A stretch of DNA of 64,000 nt from Vairimorpha apis BRL 01 (lineage: Eukaryota > Microsporidia > Nosematidae), in contig KE647357.1 of NCBI GenBank assembly GCA_000447185.1, positions 2,573 to 66,572 on the forward strand. Direction: 5' to 3'. Below are positions 9,709 through 21,382 of the stretch, piece after piece. Under the pieces are notes generated by a model. It saw nothing but the letters and a program-made list of their open reading frames with translations, was not told where the DNA came from and did not search any database. Within the stretch, counting starts at the first letter, position 1. Each line of letters starts with the position of its first letter. The position numbers and the translations under genes are program-made.

Positions 9709-11274
9709 ATTACATCAAAAAAAAATTATTTATAAAAAAAATATGGCATAATGAAATTTTTGACATTGTAATTATTTATTTGTTGTATTATAAGATTTGT
9801 ATGCCAATCTTAATAAATTTTTAAATTTGTAAGATATTTTGTAATAAAAATTAATATTTTTATTTTATTTAATATAAATAAAAAGTAGTACAAATATATA
9901 ATAATCATCGATATTAACAAAATATATTATTATTACTTTAAATTAAAATTTACGAATACAGATAGTTCTAACAATAAATTATTTTTTTACAATCACTTTA
10001 TTATTTTAAACAAAGAATTTATTTAGAAAAGAAAATGGAAAATTTTTTTTTATGCAAATACAAATTTATTAAATTTTAAATTTTATTTAATGTAATAAGT
10101 CTTGTTAATTTTTATAATAATCCAAAATTAAAAATTTATCTATTGATTTTTTATAAATTTAGAAAATATCAAAAAAAACAATATATTGTACAATGTATTA
10201 TAAATTTTTGTAATTGTATTAGTTTTATTTTTTATTGTACTATATATTTTTTAAACATTTTAAAAAATTATTAGATATAAAATTATAGTACAAAATAAAT
10301 TTTATGATTTATTATTTTTTTTGAATGTTAATTGTTTTATAATTATTATTACAATGAACAAATTTTATTAGATTTTTAAAACTAATATTTTATTTGGTTT
10401 AATATAATAAACAATTTGTATCATTGATTGAAATATTTTCAAAATATTTAACTTTTATATACAAAATAAATTTTAACAAAAATTTTACTAGTCGTATCTT
10501 TTTATAAAATTTATAAATATAAATCAATAAAATTAACAATGCTAAAAAATACTTATTATAAACATGTGTACTCTGCTTTTTTGTTTTTTAGTATTTTTAC
10601 TATGTAATTTATAAAATTGCTAAAGAATTTTTTGTATATATCGCAATTCATATTTTTAAAAAAAAATTAATAATAGTACATTTTTATATTAAAAATTAAT
10701 TTTAATTAATTAAGATAATTATATTTTTTATATCCTTTAATTGTTAACTCCTTCATTTATTATATATTTTTAGAGTCTTTATATTTCAAAAACTCGTATA
10801 ACACTTATTTAATTGTAAATATTAAATTTACACATAAACTTTATTATATTTTTTGTCAATCTTTTTCATCTTTAACATATAAATTTAAAAAAATTTTAAT
10901 TTACAAAACTATTTTTATTCATTCGATGATAGTTGTAGTAATACTTTTTTAATCAATAGATAATATGCTCAATATGTTTTATATAAATATTTCAATTATA
11001 TTTTTTTAGTTTTACCTAATATAAAAATATAATTTTTTAATTTTAAATATCTTATATATTTTTTTATACTTATAACATCATCCAATGAATTGATTTATTG
11101 TTCGAATTGCATATTTTACAATATCATTAATTATTTAAAAATTTAAAAAAATAATATAATAAAATTTTTAATACAAATTCATTATGTTTGTTTTTTTAAC
11201 AAGATATTTGTATGAAAATAAGTTTTAATTTTATTTAATTAAAAATACAATAAATTTTTTATTAAATAATTTTA
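9709..11274. other. 1.6 kb AT-rich spacer
   Basis: No open frame, RNA-like structure or repeat worth naming is seen on either strand. Confidence 0.5.
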
Positions 11275-12180
11275 TTATACTAAAATAAAATTACTTTCTA
11301 TAGAAAATCTTTTCAAAGTATATTTTGGTACATTAATTTTATAATATTTATATGAAACACTTAATAAAAAAGAAATTAATAAAATAAAAATAAGTTGTGG
11401 TATAAAAATCAACCAATTTGTAAAATTAAGATCAATAAATAGTATTGTAGAAAGATATAAAATTAATAAGATTGAAATAAATATTAAAATATTATTCTTC
11501 ACTTTTTGTAAATACAAACTGATATCAAATGTAACCAAAATGATAATTAAATTTAAATGTGGATAATCGAATTTTTTTATAAAACAAATAGACAAAATAT
11601 ACAACACACTTACTAAATATGTTTTGAAACTATTATAATTAATAGTAACGTTTGTTATCTCAATAAAAAGCAAAATAAAAACGTTATAATAAGTCAAATT
11701 TAAGGTGTATGTGAAATATTTCAAACTTAAATACAGAACAATTTTATAATATTCATAATCAATTCTTAGTGCATTTCTTAAATTAATAACAAATAAAAAA
11801 ATATTACAAGAAAATAATAAATAATAAACATAAAATTGTTTTTTGAAATAATATAAAAATGGAAATATATAAATATTAATCAAAATAACTAAAAAGAAAC
11901 AAATATAACAATAAATATTTGTAGTATCAAACATTCTGACAATAATAAAAGATTCTTTTTCTTTTTCTAAAATATATATACAAGGGTCTCCTATTAAATC
12001 ATAAAATTGTCTTTTATATTTATCTTTCAAGATTTTATATGCTTGATTTACAGCAACAAATTCATCTGCCCCTTGTTTTGTTACAGTAGGATGAACTTTT
12101 CTTATTTTCTTTTTATAAGAAGTTTCTATTTCTTCAATTGTGCAATTTTCATGTAAATCTAAAATATCATATAAACTCAT
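11275..12180 (-). CDS. Membrane J-domain protein with a degenerate HPD motif
   Basis: The first 65 or so residues are a J domain: MSLYDILDLHENCTIEEIET, then SYKKKIRKVHPT, then FVAVNQAYKILKDKYKRQFY. The invariant HPD, which triggers Hsp70 ATP hydrolysis, is HPT here. About seven or eight hydrophobic spans follow, so it is a polytopic membrane protein, probably of the ER, with the J domain at the N-terminus. This is unlike Sec63, where the J domain lies between membrane spans. The start at 12180 follows a CCCC block (12196-12193 on the minus strand); upstream in-frame ATGs would overlap the divergent gene. A BiP gene at 45.6 kb could be a partner if the J domain faced the lumen, which is inference. 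Confidence 0.7.
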   Translation of the reverse strand: MSLYDILDLHENCTIEEIETSYKKKIRKVHPTVTKQGADEFVAVNQAYKILKDKYKRQFYDLIGDPCIYILEKEKESFIIVRMFDTTNIYCYICFFLVILINIYIFPFLYYFKKQFYVYYLLFSCNIFLFVINLRNALRIDYEYYKIVLYLSLKYFTYTLNLTYYNVFILLFIEITNVTINYNSFKTYLVSVLYILSICFIKKFDYPHLNLIIILVTFDISLYLQKVKNNILIFISILLILYLSTILFIDLNFTNWLIFIPQLIFILLISFLLSVSYKYYKINVPKYTLKRFSIESNFILV

Positions 12181-12192
12181 TTTACAAAAAAT

Positions 12193-12204
12193 GGGGTTTA
12201 CCCC
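12193..12204. promoter_or_regulatory. GGGG-TTTA-CCCC palindrome shared by two divergent start codons
   Basis: The inverted repeat GGGGTTTACCCC sits between the ATG at 12180 (minus) and the ATG at 12209 (plus). Each gene reads a CCCC upstream of its start, 12 bases away on the minus strand and 4 bases away on the plus strand. The two start codons are only 28 bases apart. Confidence 0.6.
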
Positions 12205-12208
12205 TTTT

Positions 12209-12388
12209 ATGGTAGACAAAGACTTATTTTCAGATATCAATCATTTTAGTTCTAGTGATGATCATTTATCTGAAGAGTCAGATATATTTGAAAGTGATAT
12301 ATATCCATTAAAAGGTGACGATTATGAAAAATTAAAAGAAGAACTTAAAAAACAAGAGAATGGAATGAAGAATTATAAATTTAATTAA
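12209..12388 (+). CDS. Small acidic protein of unknown function
   Basis: The 59-residue frame starts at the ATG four bases after CCCC. The N-terminal half is rich in Asp, Glu and Ser (SSSDDHLSEESDIFESDI); the second half is a charged helix (DDYEKLKEELKKQENGM). There is no signal peptide, membrane span or recognised motif. A longer frame opening upstream overlaps the divergent J-protein and is less likely. The start signal and the compact divergent arrangement support a real gene. The function is unknown. Confidence 0.55.
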   Translation: MVDKDLFSDINHFSSSDDHLSEESDIFESDIYPLKGDDYEKLKEELKKQENGMKNYKFN

Positions 12389-14276
12389 AATTTAGTATTT
12401 TTTAGCAAGTTAAAATGCTGTACAATTTTTTATAAATATTTTACAATTAATAATGTATTTGTTTGTTTAAAAAAATCGAAAATTATAACAAAATTTTTAA
12501 TATTCAAATATAAAATTTCAGTTGTTTTTTAAAATATTATTTTACTTATAAAATTAAATAAAATATATATCAAAAATTTTTTTGATAATATCTATATTTT
12601 TAACATGCATATAATTTAAATTCATTTTTAAATAAATATGAATGTTTCTACGATGAAAAATATACTTTTAATAATAAGATATTTATAGATAATGTTTATA
12701 CAATAAAAATTACATATAAATTTATTTTTTTTATAATAAAATAAGTAAATATCACTTTTAACATAGAAAGAAACTTATCAGCGAACAGATAAAAGATTTT
12801 ATAAAAAATAATTTTTATTAGATCTTGAAAGCAAATAATGGTTAAAAAAATTGTTATCTAAATCTAATAAAAAGACCTATATAAAAACTGTGTTAATTCC
12901 GATATATCATAAACATAATAATATTATAGTAAAACTAGTTCTCAAATAAGCAATTTTTTTTCATTAATTTTTATTATTTGCTAAAAGTAGTTTATTTTTT
13001 GCATTTATTTATTTAAAAAAAATTTAAATGGATAACGATAAGTAATTAATTTTTTTTAAACTCCAATATCAATAATTTAGTTTTTTAATCTATAAAGTAA
13101 AGACTTAATATTTTTTAAAACTAATATACAGAAAAAAAATTTGAAATTTAGTTATCAATTTTTGCATTCGTTAGATTAATTTATTTATACAATCAAATTC
13201 TACTTACACAATATTTAAATTTACATTAATAAGTTTTGTGCCAAATTTAAAAAATTTATTAATTTTAATAAGGTAAAAGTTTAAATACAAAATATGAAAA
13301 ATATTAAAAATATAACTAATTTAATTTACTAAAATATAATTTTGTGCTACTTAAATTTTCAAAGTTTAGTTATATTAAATGGATTATCAAAAATTTATAT
13401 TATTATTTATTAAAAAATAAATTTTCTAAATAACATTACATATAATTAAAGAAATTTTTTAGATACATATTTATATTAATTAAAATAAAAAAGTTTGTTT
13501 TTTGATTTGTTAATAAAAAAATTTTATAAAATAAATATTTATTTAAAATCAAGAGATTTAATAATTTTTATGTATACTTTCTTATAAAATAAATTTGTTT
13601 TTAGAATTTATAAATTTTAAATAAATTTTGCAATATTTTTATTTTAAGCACAAAGATTTTTTTTAAAATTTTAACATTAAAATTTCATTAATTATTATAT
13701 TTATTAATACATCAAAGAAATTTAAAAAATAAACCTATATTTAGATATTATTAATTATTATAAAAATATTATTGAATAATTATAAAATGTAAAATATTAA
13801 TATAATGAAATATTTAATTTCATATTAAAGTAAAGATATTTTTGCAAAAATAATATATTTTATAAGATAATTTTAAATCTTATGTTAAAAATTTTTAAAT
13901 CTATTTTATATTTAATTTTATTTGGATTATTACATAAAATCTAATTTTTTTTGCTATTTTATTGTAAAAATTAATATTAAAATTTTTGTTTTTTTTACAT
14001 ATCTATGATATAAATAAAAATAATTATAAAATCATTAGTATTTTTAAAGCAAAAATATTGTTTAATTTAAAATAATTAATTAGATAAGATTAGAAAAAAT
14101 TTTTAATATGTTTAGTTGTTTATTATATTTTAATTGCTTAATTATTAAATTTTTAATTTAAATAAAAATTATTTATATGATACTTTTTGTTAATATCAAA
14201 CATTAAATAAATTTATTATTTTAATCAATTTAGAAAATTAGTTTTTCATATAAAAAATAATTGATTTGAATTATCG
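12389..14276. other. 1.9 kb AT-rich spacer with one more complex island
   Basis: Most of it is featureless. At about 12760-12960 the composition is less simple, and a broken plus-strand reading contains RKKLISEQIKDFIKNNFY and, in another frame, VLIPIYHKHNNIIVKLVLK. This may be a decayed gene or element; I could not identify it. Confidence 0.35.
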
Positions 14277-15010
14277 TTATATATATAAAGACCTTATTTT
14301 TTTCCATTTTTCTTTTTGTTCAAAATTAAAAGAATCTTCAATATTTACAACATCCAGTAATAAAATAACAAATTTAAATATTGGATTCGTTTGTCTTCCT
14401 TTTAAAATATGTAATATTTTAACTTTTTGTATATTATTTTTATCCCTAAAAATTCTTTGATAATTAATAAAAGTTTTAAATATTATTTGACGTATATCAA
14501 TGCAAGATAAGTAAAATAAATGAAACAATTTAATTTTTGGTATAAATTTAATGTAATTTTTTAATTTTTCAATATTATAATTCAAATTTTCTAAATTATT
14601 ATTTTTTAAATTTACTATTTTTTTTCTAAATTATCCTCTTTTTTTATTATATTCAATTCTTTTATTTCAGCTTCAATAATTGTAAATTCAGATAATCCTT
14701 TAGTTAAACAATTTTCATATGAGTTTAATTTAAAAATTAAATATTTTCTTGCAAATAATTCAATATTTAATCTTTTTTTTATTTGTTCATATTCTTGTTT
14801 TGACAAAAAATATTTAAAAAATTTTGTGTTTTCAATAAAACTTAAATTATTTTTTGCAAATTGAGCATTAAATTCATAAACAAAATTTGGGCAAAAAATA
14901 CCATTTTTATATCTATTTTCATATATATCTAATAAATCATAAATCGATGCATAATCATCAAGTTTTAATGAATTTCCATAGATTGTTAAATATAATAATA
15001 TTATAAACAT
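14277..15010 (-). CDS. Probable secreted protein of unknown function, one frameshift
   Basis: The protein starts with a short hydrophobic leader (MFIILLYLTIYGNS) that looks like a signal peptide. It continues with an Asn/Lys/Ile/Phe-rich helical body of about 245 residues in total. The frame breaks at the T8 run 14618-14625 (GAAAAAAAATAG on the coding strand); one added A restores a continuous reading through EKLKNYIKFIPKIKLF to the stop at 14277. No conserved domain is recognised. Lineage-specific secreted proteins of this composition are common in microsporidia and may act on the host or the spore wall, which is inference only. Confidence 0.55.
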
Positions 15011-17638
15011 TATATAAAGGTAATTTGTAAAAAAAACTTTTTTAAATTTAAATTTATATTAAATTAAAATTAAAAATTTTATTATAATTAAAAAATAAAA
15101 TTCTAATATAGTAAAATTTGAATATTTATTGATAATAATTAAATTCTATCAAGATTTAATTTTAATAAAATGATAATAAATAAAAATATATATATGTTTT
15201 TAAAATAAAAACTATATTATATAAAATTAAAACACTATTAAATATAATTTATAGATCAAAAAATATTAATTTTGTTTAAATTATTTTTTGTGTCTAATTT
15301 TTTAACATTTAAAGATTTTTTGATAATTAGAATATAAATGTTATCAATTTTTAATATAATTAAATTTGTATTGAATTAAAAAATTAAAAATTTAAAAATT
15401 AATATTTGACTTATATATTTTATTTAATTTTTAAAGAAAATAAAATTTTTTTATTTGATATTTAAATTTTTATATAAATAATTTACTACTTTTTTTTATA
15501 TTTTATATTATAAATAATCATAATGATAAAATTAAAAATTATTAAAATTCTTTTTTGCATGTTTATCGAAAAATTTGTTTATATAAAATTTTAATTTACA
15601 CTTAAACTATCATATCCCTTATTATAATGTGTAAAAAATTTTTAACATATTAGACTCGTTTTCAATCAAAATAATTATATGTAATGTAACAAGTTAATTT
15701 TTATAATTGTTTTCAATAAGTAATCTTATATTCATATAAATTTATTACAATTATAATATATATTATCGTATAATTATTTAAAGTATTTTTTTTGATGCAT
15801 AAGTATTATAAATGTTATAAAAATGTTTTAGTGTAAATTAATTATTTTCTCATAATTCTAATTTAAAATAATTATAAAATTTTTAGATGTTGTACACAAA
15901 ATTGTATTTTTTTATGATTAGTATTTAATATATATGCATAATTTTTAATTTTAAAAAAAATGCAAAAAAATTTGTACAAAGTTTTTTCATTATATATTTT
16001 GTTAATATTTTATTGTACTTTTTAATATTCATAAAATTAATAAATTTTATAATTTCATCTTTTTTTTAAATTATTATTAATATTTTTTTCAAATTTTTAT
16101 ATAATAAATGTTTGTATAGATGTAAATAAAAAAGTTTTGTACCATATTTAAGAGTATTTATATTTAAAAATACATTTAATTAATAAAAAATTAATGGTTT
16201 ATATAATTTAAATTAAATTTTTTAACTTGAAACTAAAAATTTTATTCAGGGATATTATATATTTAATTTATTTTGTGTTTAATATTGTTACATAAAATCA
16301 ATCATTGTGTAAATATTTTATTTTAGTGTTTTTTATAATATTTAAGAAAAAAATCAAAATCATATATTTTTAGTTGTCATACATAAAAAATTTTGTAAGC
16401 TTTTAATACTAATATTTATACAAAAATTATAAAATTTTATTTTAAAAAAATTAAATCTATAGTATTAAAATATATAAATAAAAACTTTTGTATTTTTAGA
16501 ATGATATTTATAATATTTAGCTAAAAAATTATATAAATTAAATTTCTTCTTTATTTGTTTTATATTCAAATTTACAAACAATAAAATTATACTATAAAAA
16601 TATTTTATATTAAATGTTAGATTTTAAAAGTTTATACAGAGCATAAACTATAAAAAAACATAGTTTCTCAAATTCTAAAAAATTAATATTTGTTACATGT
16701 AATTATATATATATATTTTTATATAAATTTATAAATTAAATGACATTTTTAATTTTTTGTTTATTTTATAACATAAAACTATATACTATAAACTTTCAAT
16801 TTTAACAAACAAATGTAAGATAAACTATAATCGTTAACTTTTTTTGATGATTTAATTTTCAGCAAAAAAATTTTAAAAATTGTTTTATAGATTTATATAA
16901 ATTTTAAATTTTTTTTATGTTTAAAAATATAAATTATATTGAATTAAATTTAAATGAAGATATTTTAGAGAAACAATTAAAAAAATGCTTTTTTTGAGAA
17001 GAATAATGAAATATATATATAAAGATTATTATATCTTTTCATAGCCTTTTTTAATGCTTTTATAAGGATAAAAACTAAATTTAAATAAATAAAAACAAAC
17101 ATTACAACAAAAAAGATTTGGTTTTTATTATAATAAAAAACCAATATAAATATTTTTAATTGATGTATTGATTTCTTTCAATAAAATGTTTTTTATTATT
17201 TAAATTGTTTTAGTATTTTTTATTTATTAATAATTGTCATATTATAATAAAATTTTCATCTTTTAATTTTTTGTTTTATGTAGAATTATTATGTAAAATT
17301 TCTATTTTTATTATTTAACATTAATTTTAATATCAAACAATAATATTTAATAAATTTTATAAATAAAAAAGTGATTGTAGAAAAATATAAATTTTAAACG
17401 TGATAATTAAAATTTACAGGAATTTTTAAAATAATTAAAAAATATAAAAAGATTTAATTTCAATCAAAAATAGTCGTGATTTGATAGGTAATGTTTTTTA
17501 CGTTTAAGATATTAATATAGATATTCTAAATACAAACAAACCCAAAACGCGAATTTATACATTTGAAATATAAGTTCCCTAAACTCATTTACAAAATAAT
17601 TATAGATAATATATAAACTTATATAATATTTTTTAAAA
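15011..17638. other. 2.6 kb AT-rich spacer
   Basis: No supported gene is present. A 27-codon frame from about 16918 (encoding NINYIELNLNEDILEKQLKK) looks faintly coding but is too short and isolated to call. Confidence 0.45.
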
Positions 17639-17877
17639 TTATTTTACAGTCTTTGATTTACTTAATAATGTTTCTTCATCTTCTATGTCTTGTTTTTTAT
17701 CTTTTATTTTTTTAAAAACTTATGATGGTGTTTTTTACATTGTTTTATAATATCTAACTCTTTATTTTCATAGTTTAAATCATACCCTAAACCAACACGT
17801 CTAGGTAAAAAACATCTTGTTATTTTTGAAGTAGTAAATTTTGAAGATTCTAATAATTCTGATATTTTTTTATCCAT
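17639..17877 (-). CDS. Small basic protein of unknown function, one frameshift
   Basis: Starting at the ATG at 17877, five bases after a CCC block on the coding strand, the protein reads MDKKISELLESSKFTTSKIT, then RCFLPRRVGLGYDLNYENKE. It continues past an apparent stop once an A is added to the A7 run (T7 at 17707-17713), giving about 80 residues with a charged tail ending in LLSKSKTVK. The PRRVGLGYDL segment looks conserved, and the Lys/His-rich middle suggests a nucleolar or RNA-associated factor, but I cannot name the family. Confidence 0.55.
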
Positions 17878-18338
17878 TTGAAGGGTAATGGTTTTTTTAA
17901 AATACATTATAAACATTTATATATTCGAATATTTTTTTATAAATTTAAATAGAAAAAATTTAAAAAAAATCTTATTTTAACAAATGGCAATTATTTTAAT
18001 TTTTTTATAAAATTAATGTAGAATTAAAACATCAATAAGATATCATAACATTATAAAAAATTACATTTTAAAATTATTTTTTTTAAATCGTATTAAAAAA
18101 CTCCATATGTTCAAGCTTAAGACAATATATTTATGTATATATTACTGTAAATTATTTATTTCTTTATTATTAACTAAAAATCAAAAAAACATAATTAATT
18201 TATTTAATTTAAAAATATTTTTAAACATTTGTTTTTCTATTCAAAATTTTATTAATTTTTAAATTAAATTAATTTTAATATTTACAAACAAACATATATT
18301 TATATAGATTAATTTTATTTAAAAAATGAACAATACAA
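17878..18338. other. AT-rich spacer
   Basis: Apart from the CCC signal just upstream of the 17877 start, no feature is seen. Confidence 0.5.
17883..17885 (-). promoter_or_regulatory. CCC start-site signal
   Basis: On the coding strand TACCCTTCAA precedes the ATG at 17877 and argues against the longer frame starting 13 codons upstream. Confidence 0.4.
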
Positions 18339-18863
18339 TCAAAATTTAAAAATTTTATTAAAATATTTTTTAAAATTTAAATTATAATTAAAAAAAAATT
18401 TATCAATTAATATAAAAATACACATACTAACGAAAATCATTAAACTAATATACATAAACCTTATCTCTTTTTTCTCAATGCTTTTTCTTTCAAGTATTTT
18501 ATTTTTAGTATGAATTAAAGCTTTATCTATGTCAGTATTGGTATAATCTAGTCCTAATAATTTAATAGTACCCTTATTTAACAATGCCATGTTATTATCA
18601 ATCTTGTTTATTTGTCTATTAACAATATTTACAGTAGATTCAAGTATTTCTGGAATTTCTTCTTCTTCTTTAGATATCATATGTTGAAATAATTTTTGAC
18701 GCCAATATTTGACCTTTTTTTGGTTCATTTCAGTATATGATTCTTTGTCATATAAATCTTGTTCATATTCATTGATCAGATCTTTAATCTTTGCTATTTG
18801 ATTTTCATTAAGTGTTCTTGATAATTCTTTATCTATTAAACTTTCTAAATTTTGATGAGGCAT
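18339..18863 (-). CDS. Tail-anchored SNARE-like protein (Sec20/Use1-like)
   Basis: The 174-residue protein is a helical, charged cytosolic region followed by one membrane span near the C-terminus (FMYISLMIFVSMCIFILID) and a short basic tail. Before the anchor lies a heptad-like stretch (INKIDNNMALLNKGTIKLLG, then DIDKALIHTKNKILERKSIE) with the spacing of a SNARE motif. The N-terminal helices resemble those of Sec20/BNIP1 or Use1, the ER SNAREs for Golgi-to-ER retrieval. The central layer residue cannot be fixed by eye. CCC precedes the ATG by four bases. The tail-anchor is firm; the SNARE assignment is tentative. Confidence 0.45.
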   Translation of the reverse strand: MPHQNLESLIDKELSRTLNENQIAKIKDLINEYEQDLYDKESYTEMNQKKVKYWRQKLFQHMISKEEEEIPEILESTVNIVNRQINKIDNNMALLNKGTIKLLGLDYTNTDIDKALIHTKNKILERKSIEKKEIRFMYISLMIFVSMCIFILIDKFFFNYNLNFKKYFNKIFKF

Positions 18864-20192
18864 CTAAGGGTTAGTACAATGCACATTATTGTAAAAGTAA
18901 ATTACAATATTTGCTATGCTCTATAAAAGTAATGTTCATAAAACAATAATTAAGATACATCAACATATATTTTTTTGGAAAGTAAAAATTTAAGGTTTAA
19001 ATATCAAAATAAAATAAATATTATTAGTTTTGAGTTATAAAAAATAAAATACTTTTTTTTAAATAATTTTTATTATAATAATAATATACTTTTTTAGAAC
19101 ATTATTGATTGTTTATAAATATCTAACTATTAAATTAAAATATAAAAATATTTTAATAAAATAATTATCTGTTATTTTCTTTTTCTAAAAATTTAAAATG
19201 AATCATTAATAAAATATATTTTTTAACATTAATTTTAAATGGTAAAAATATTTTTTAATTCTAATATATTTTAATAAATAATTTAATTTTTATAAAATAA
19301 TTAAAAAAAACTACTTTTAATTTTATATATATCAAAATAGTAATTTTTATTTTATTGGTTGAATCATCGTTATTATAAAATTAGCACAATATGTTAAATA
19401 TATCATAATTTCAGATCAAAAATCAAATACTAATATTATTTTAATAATATACAAATAATTTTTTTTGTTATTAAAAATAACATGTCATAAAAAAAATTAA
19501 TATTGTAATTTATAATAAAATATTATTTATTTATATTACTAAATTTATTAAATAAAAACAAATTGATAATTTTTATAAAGATATTTATTAAATATAAATT
19601 TAAAATTAAATCGAATTTTATTACTAAAAGGTTGGAAAATTTTCAATTTTTTTTGTTTGAAAAAAAATAAAATTTAAATTAATTAATTTGTTTTTAAATA
19701 AAAAACAATTATTTTGCATTTAAAAAACTAACACTTTTAACACATTTAAACTCTTTAAAGTATGTAATTATTTTTTTTAATGAAAGAACTATTCATCAAT
19801 TAAAATAATGATATTTAAAATGATTTATGATCGACAATCAACAAAATTTTAATTTTTTATCAAACAAAAAGTATTAAATCATATTTAAAAGTAAATTTAT
19901 AAAATATATAAGTTTTCATACTTTGACATCATTTCAATTAAATAAATATAGTTAACGAAATTTCAAAAATCCGTCTTTTAAAAAATCAAAAATTTAAAAT
20001 AAATTTAAATTTTTTAATTTGAAAAAAAAATAAAACATTAAAATTTTTTTTATAAAACAAAAATAAGAATTTTTAATTTATGATAAATATAAATTAAAAG
20101 ATTTTGAATTTATTGACTCAATTTTTGTACATTATTTACTTATTTAAAATTTGTGTTTTTATATTATATGTTTGTTTGTTTGTCATCATAAA
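18864..20192. other. 1.3 kb AT-rich upstream region of the GATA gene
   Basis: No gene is seen. A short TTTG tandem occurs at about 20169-20182, just before the uORF of the GATA gene. Confidence 0.5.
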
Positions 20193-20303
20193 ATGTCAAA
20201 TCCATCAACATTTTCTGTTTATTATAATGATCTTAAATTAAAAAATAAAACTATTTTAATCAATAATTTATTTATAAATAATTTTATTAAGCATAAACAA
20301 TGA
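20193..20303 (+). CDS. Upstream ORF overlapping the GATA start codon
   Basis: A 36-codon frame (MSNPSTFSVYYNDL...KHKQ) ends with TGA at 20301-20303, which overlaps the ATG at 20300-20302 of the GATA gene in an ATGA arrangement. Such an overlap suits termination-reinitiation. It could instead be chance, or a lost N-terminus of the main protein. Confidence 0.4.
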   Translation: MSNPSTFSVYYNDLKLKNKTILINNLFINNFIKHKQ

Positions 20304-21382
20304 CAAATCTCAATTCACCAAATGATGATAAAGTTGAAATGAACAAAAATAAAGAATCTGATTGCAGATATGATAAACATGTAGGTATGAGTTATAGTAA
20401 TGATTTTAATTATTCTAATTTAAATTACTCCAATATGAATTATTCTAAGGATTTAAAAAATGAAAATAATCAAAAAAATAAAAGTGAAGAAATAGGAACA
20501 GGAAATAAATCTCAACAATACAAAGGACTCAATAACCAAGAAATATATAACAGTGGAAATAAATTTTACGAAAATAAAGACTTTAGCAATAAAGATTATT
20601 ACAATGATATGTACGCGAATCCAAATTTATATAAAGATACATATTCTAATGAAATGTATAGCACTTTTAATAAAGACAATCAAGATTATTATTATAGAAA
20701 TCAACCATATAATTATTCTTCTGTAAAACCATACACAGATGAACCTTATAGACTATATAAGACTGATCCAAACAACTTTCAAGATATGAATGAATATTAT
20801 AATAATCAAAGATATTATGATGATCAATATTATGAATCAAATGCAAATTCTTATGGTAATTTTACACCATACAATCCATATCCTAAATTAGGAAGAGAAA
20901 TGAAAAGAAAAGCAAAACAAAGAATTTGTTCGAACTGTAACACAACTAGCACTCCTTCATGGAGGCGCGGAGAAAATGGAAAAAGTTTATTATGTAATGC
21001 TTGTGGGCTTTATCAAAAATTACATGGTCGAGCTCGTCCATATACTGTAACTCCAAATGGGAGAACAAAAGCATTAAAAGGAGGCTATGAAAAAACTTTA
21101 TGTGTAAGTTGCAATAATCTTTATCCTATATCTGAAATTAGAGGATCAAATAATGCACATGTTTGTGATAATTGTATGGTTAATATAAAAAATGCACAAG
21201 AAAATGGTTATAATTATAATGATTATCAATATTATAAATATGGAAATTATCATAACTATTACAATGGGCAAGTAGATTATCCTACGGAAACAGATCCTGA
21301 CAATGTAAATGTAAATAACAATGTATATGAGAATTTACAAAGTGAAGTACTTCCTAGAAATGATTTTAAAAAGGATTTCTAA
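20300..21382 (+). CDS. GATA-type zinc-finger transcription factor
   Basis: The 360-residue protein has a long low-complexity N-terminus rich in Asn, Tyr, Asp and Ser (repeated NYSN/YYN blocks). A single GATA finger lies at about residues 210-235: CSNCNTTSTPSWRR, 18 residues between cysteine pairs, then CNACGLYQKLHGRARP with a basic tail. CX2CX18CX2C is the spacing known from fungal and plant GATA factors. Downstream, CVSC and, 18 residues later, CDNC make a second possible zinc site without the GATA signature. The protein presumably binds GATA sites in the nucleus. No CCC/GGG signal precedes its ATG; instead it is overlapped by a uORF. The frame is intact. Confidence 0.9.
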   Translation: MTNLNSPNDDKVEMNKNKESDCRYDKHVGMSYSNDFNYSNLNYSNMNYSKDLKNENNQKNKSEEIGTGNKSQQYKGLNNQEIYNSGNKFYENKDFSNKDYYNDMYANPNLYKDTYSNEMYSTFNKDNQDYYYRNQPYNYSSVKPYTDEPYRLYKTDPNNFQDMNEYYNNQRYYDDQYYESNANSYGNFTPYNPYPKLGREMKRKAKQRICSNCNTTSTPSWRRGENGKSLLCNACGLYQKLHGRARPYTVTPNGRTKALKGGYEKTLCVSCNNLYPISEIRGSNNAHVCDNCMVNIKNAQENGYNYNDYQYYKYGNYHNYYNGQVDYPTETDPDNVNVNNNVYENLQSEVLPRNDFKKDF

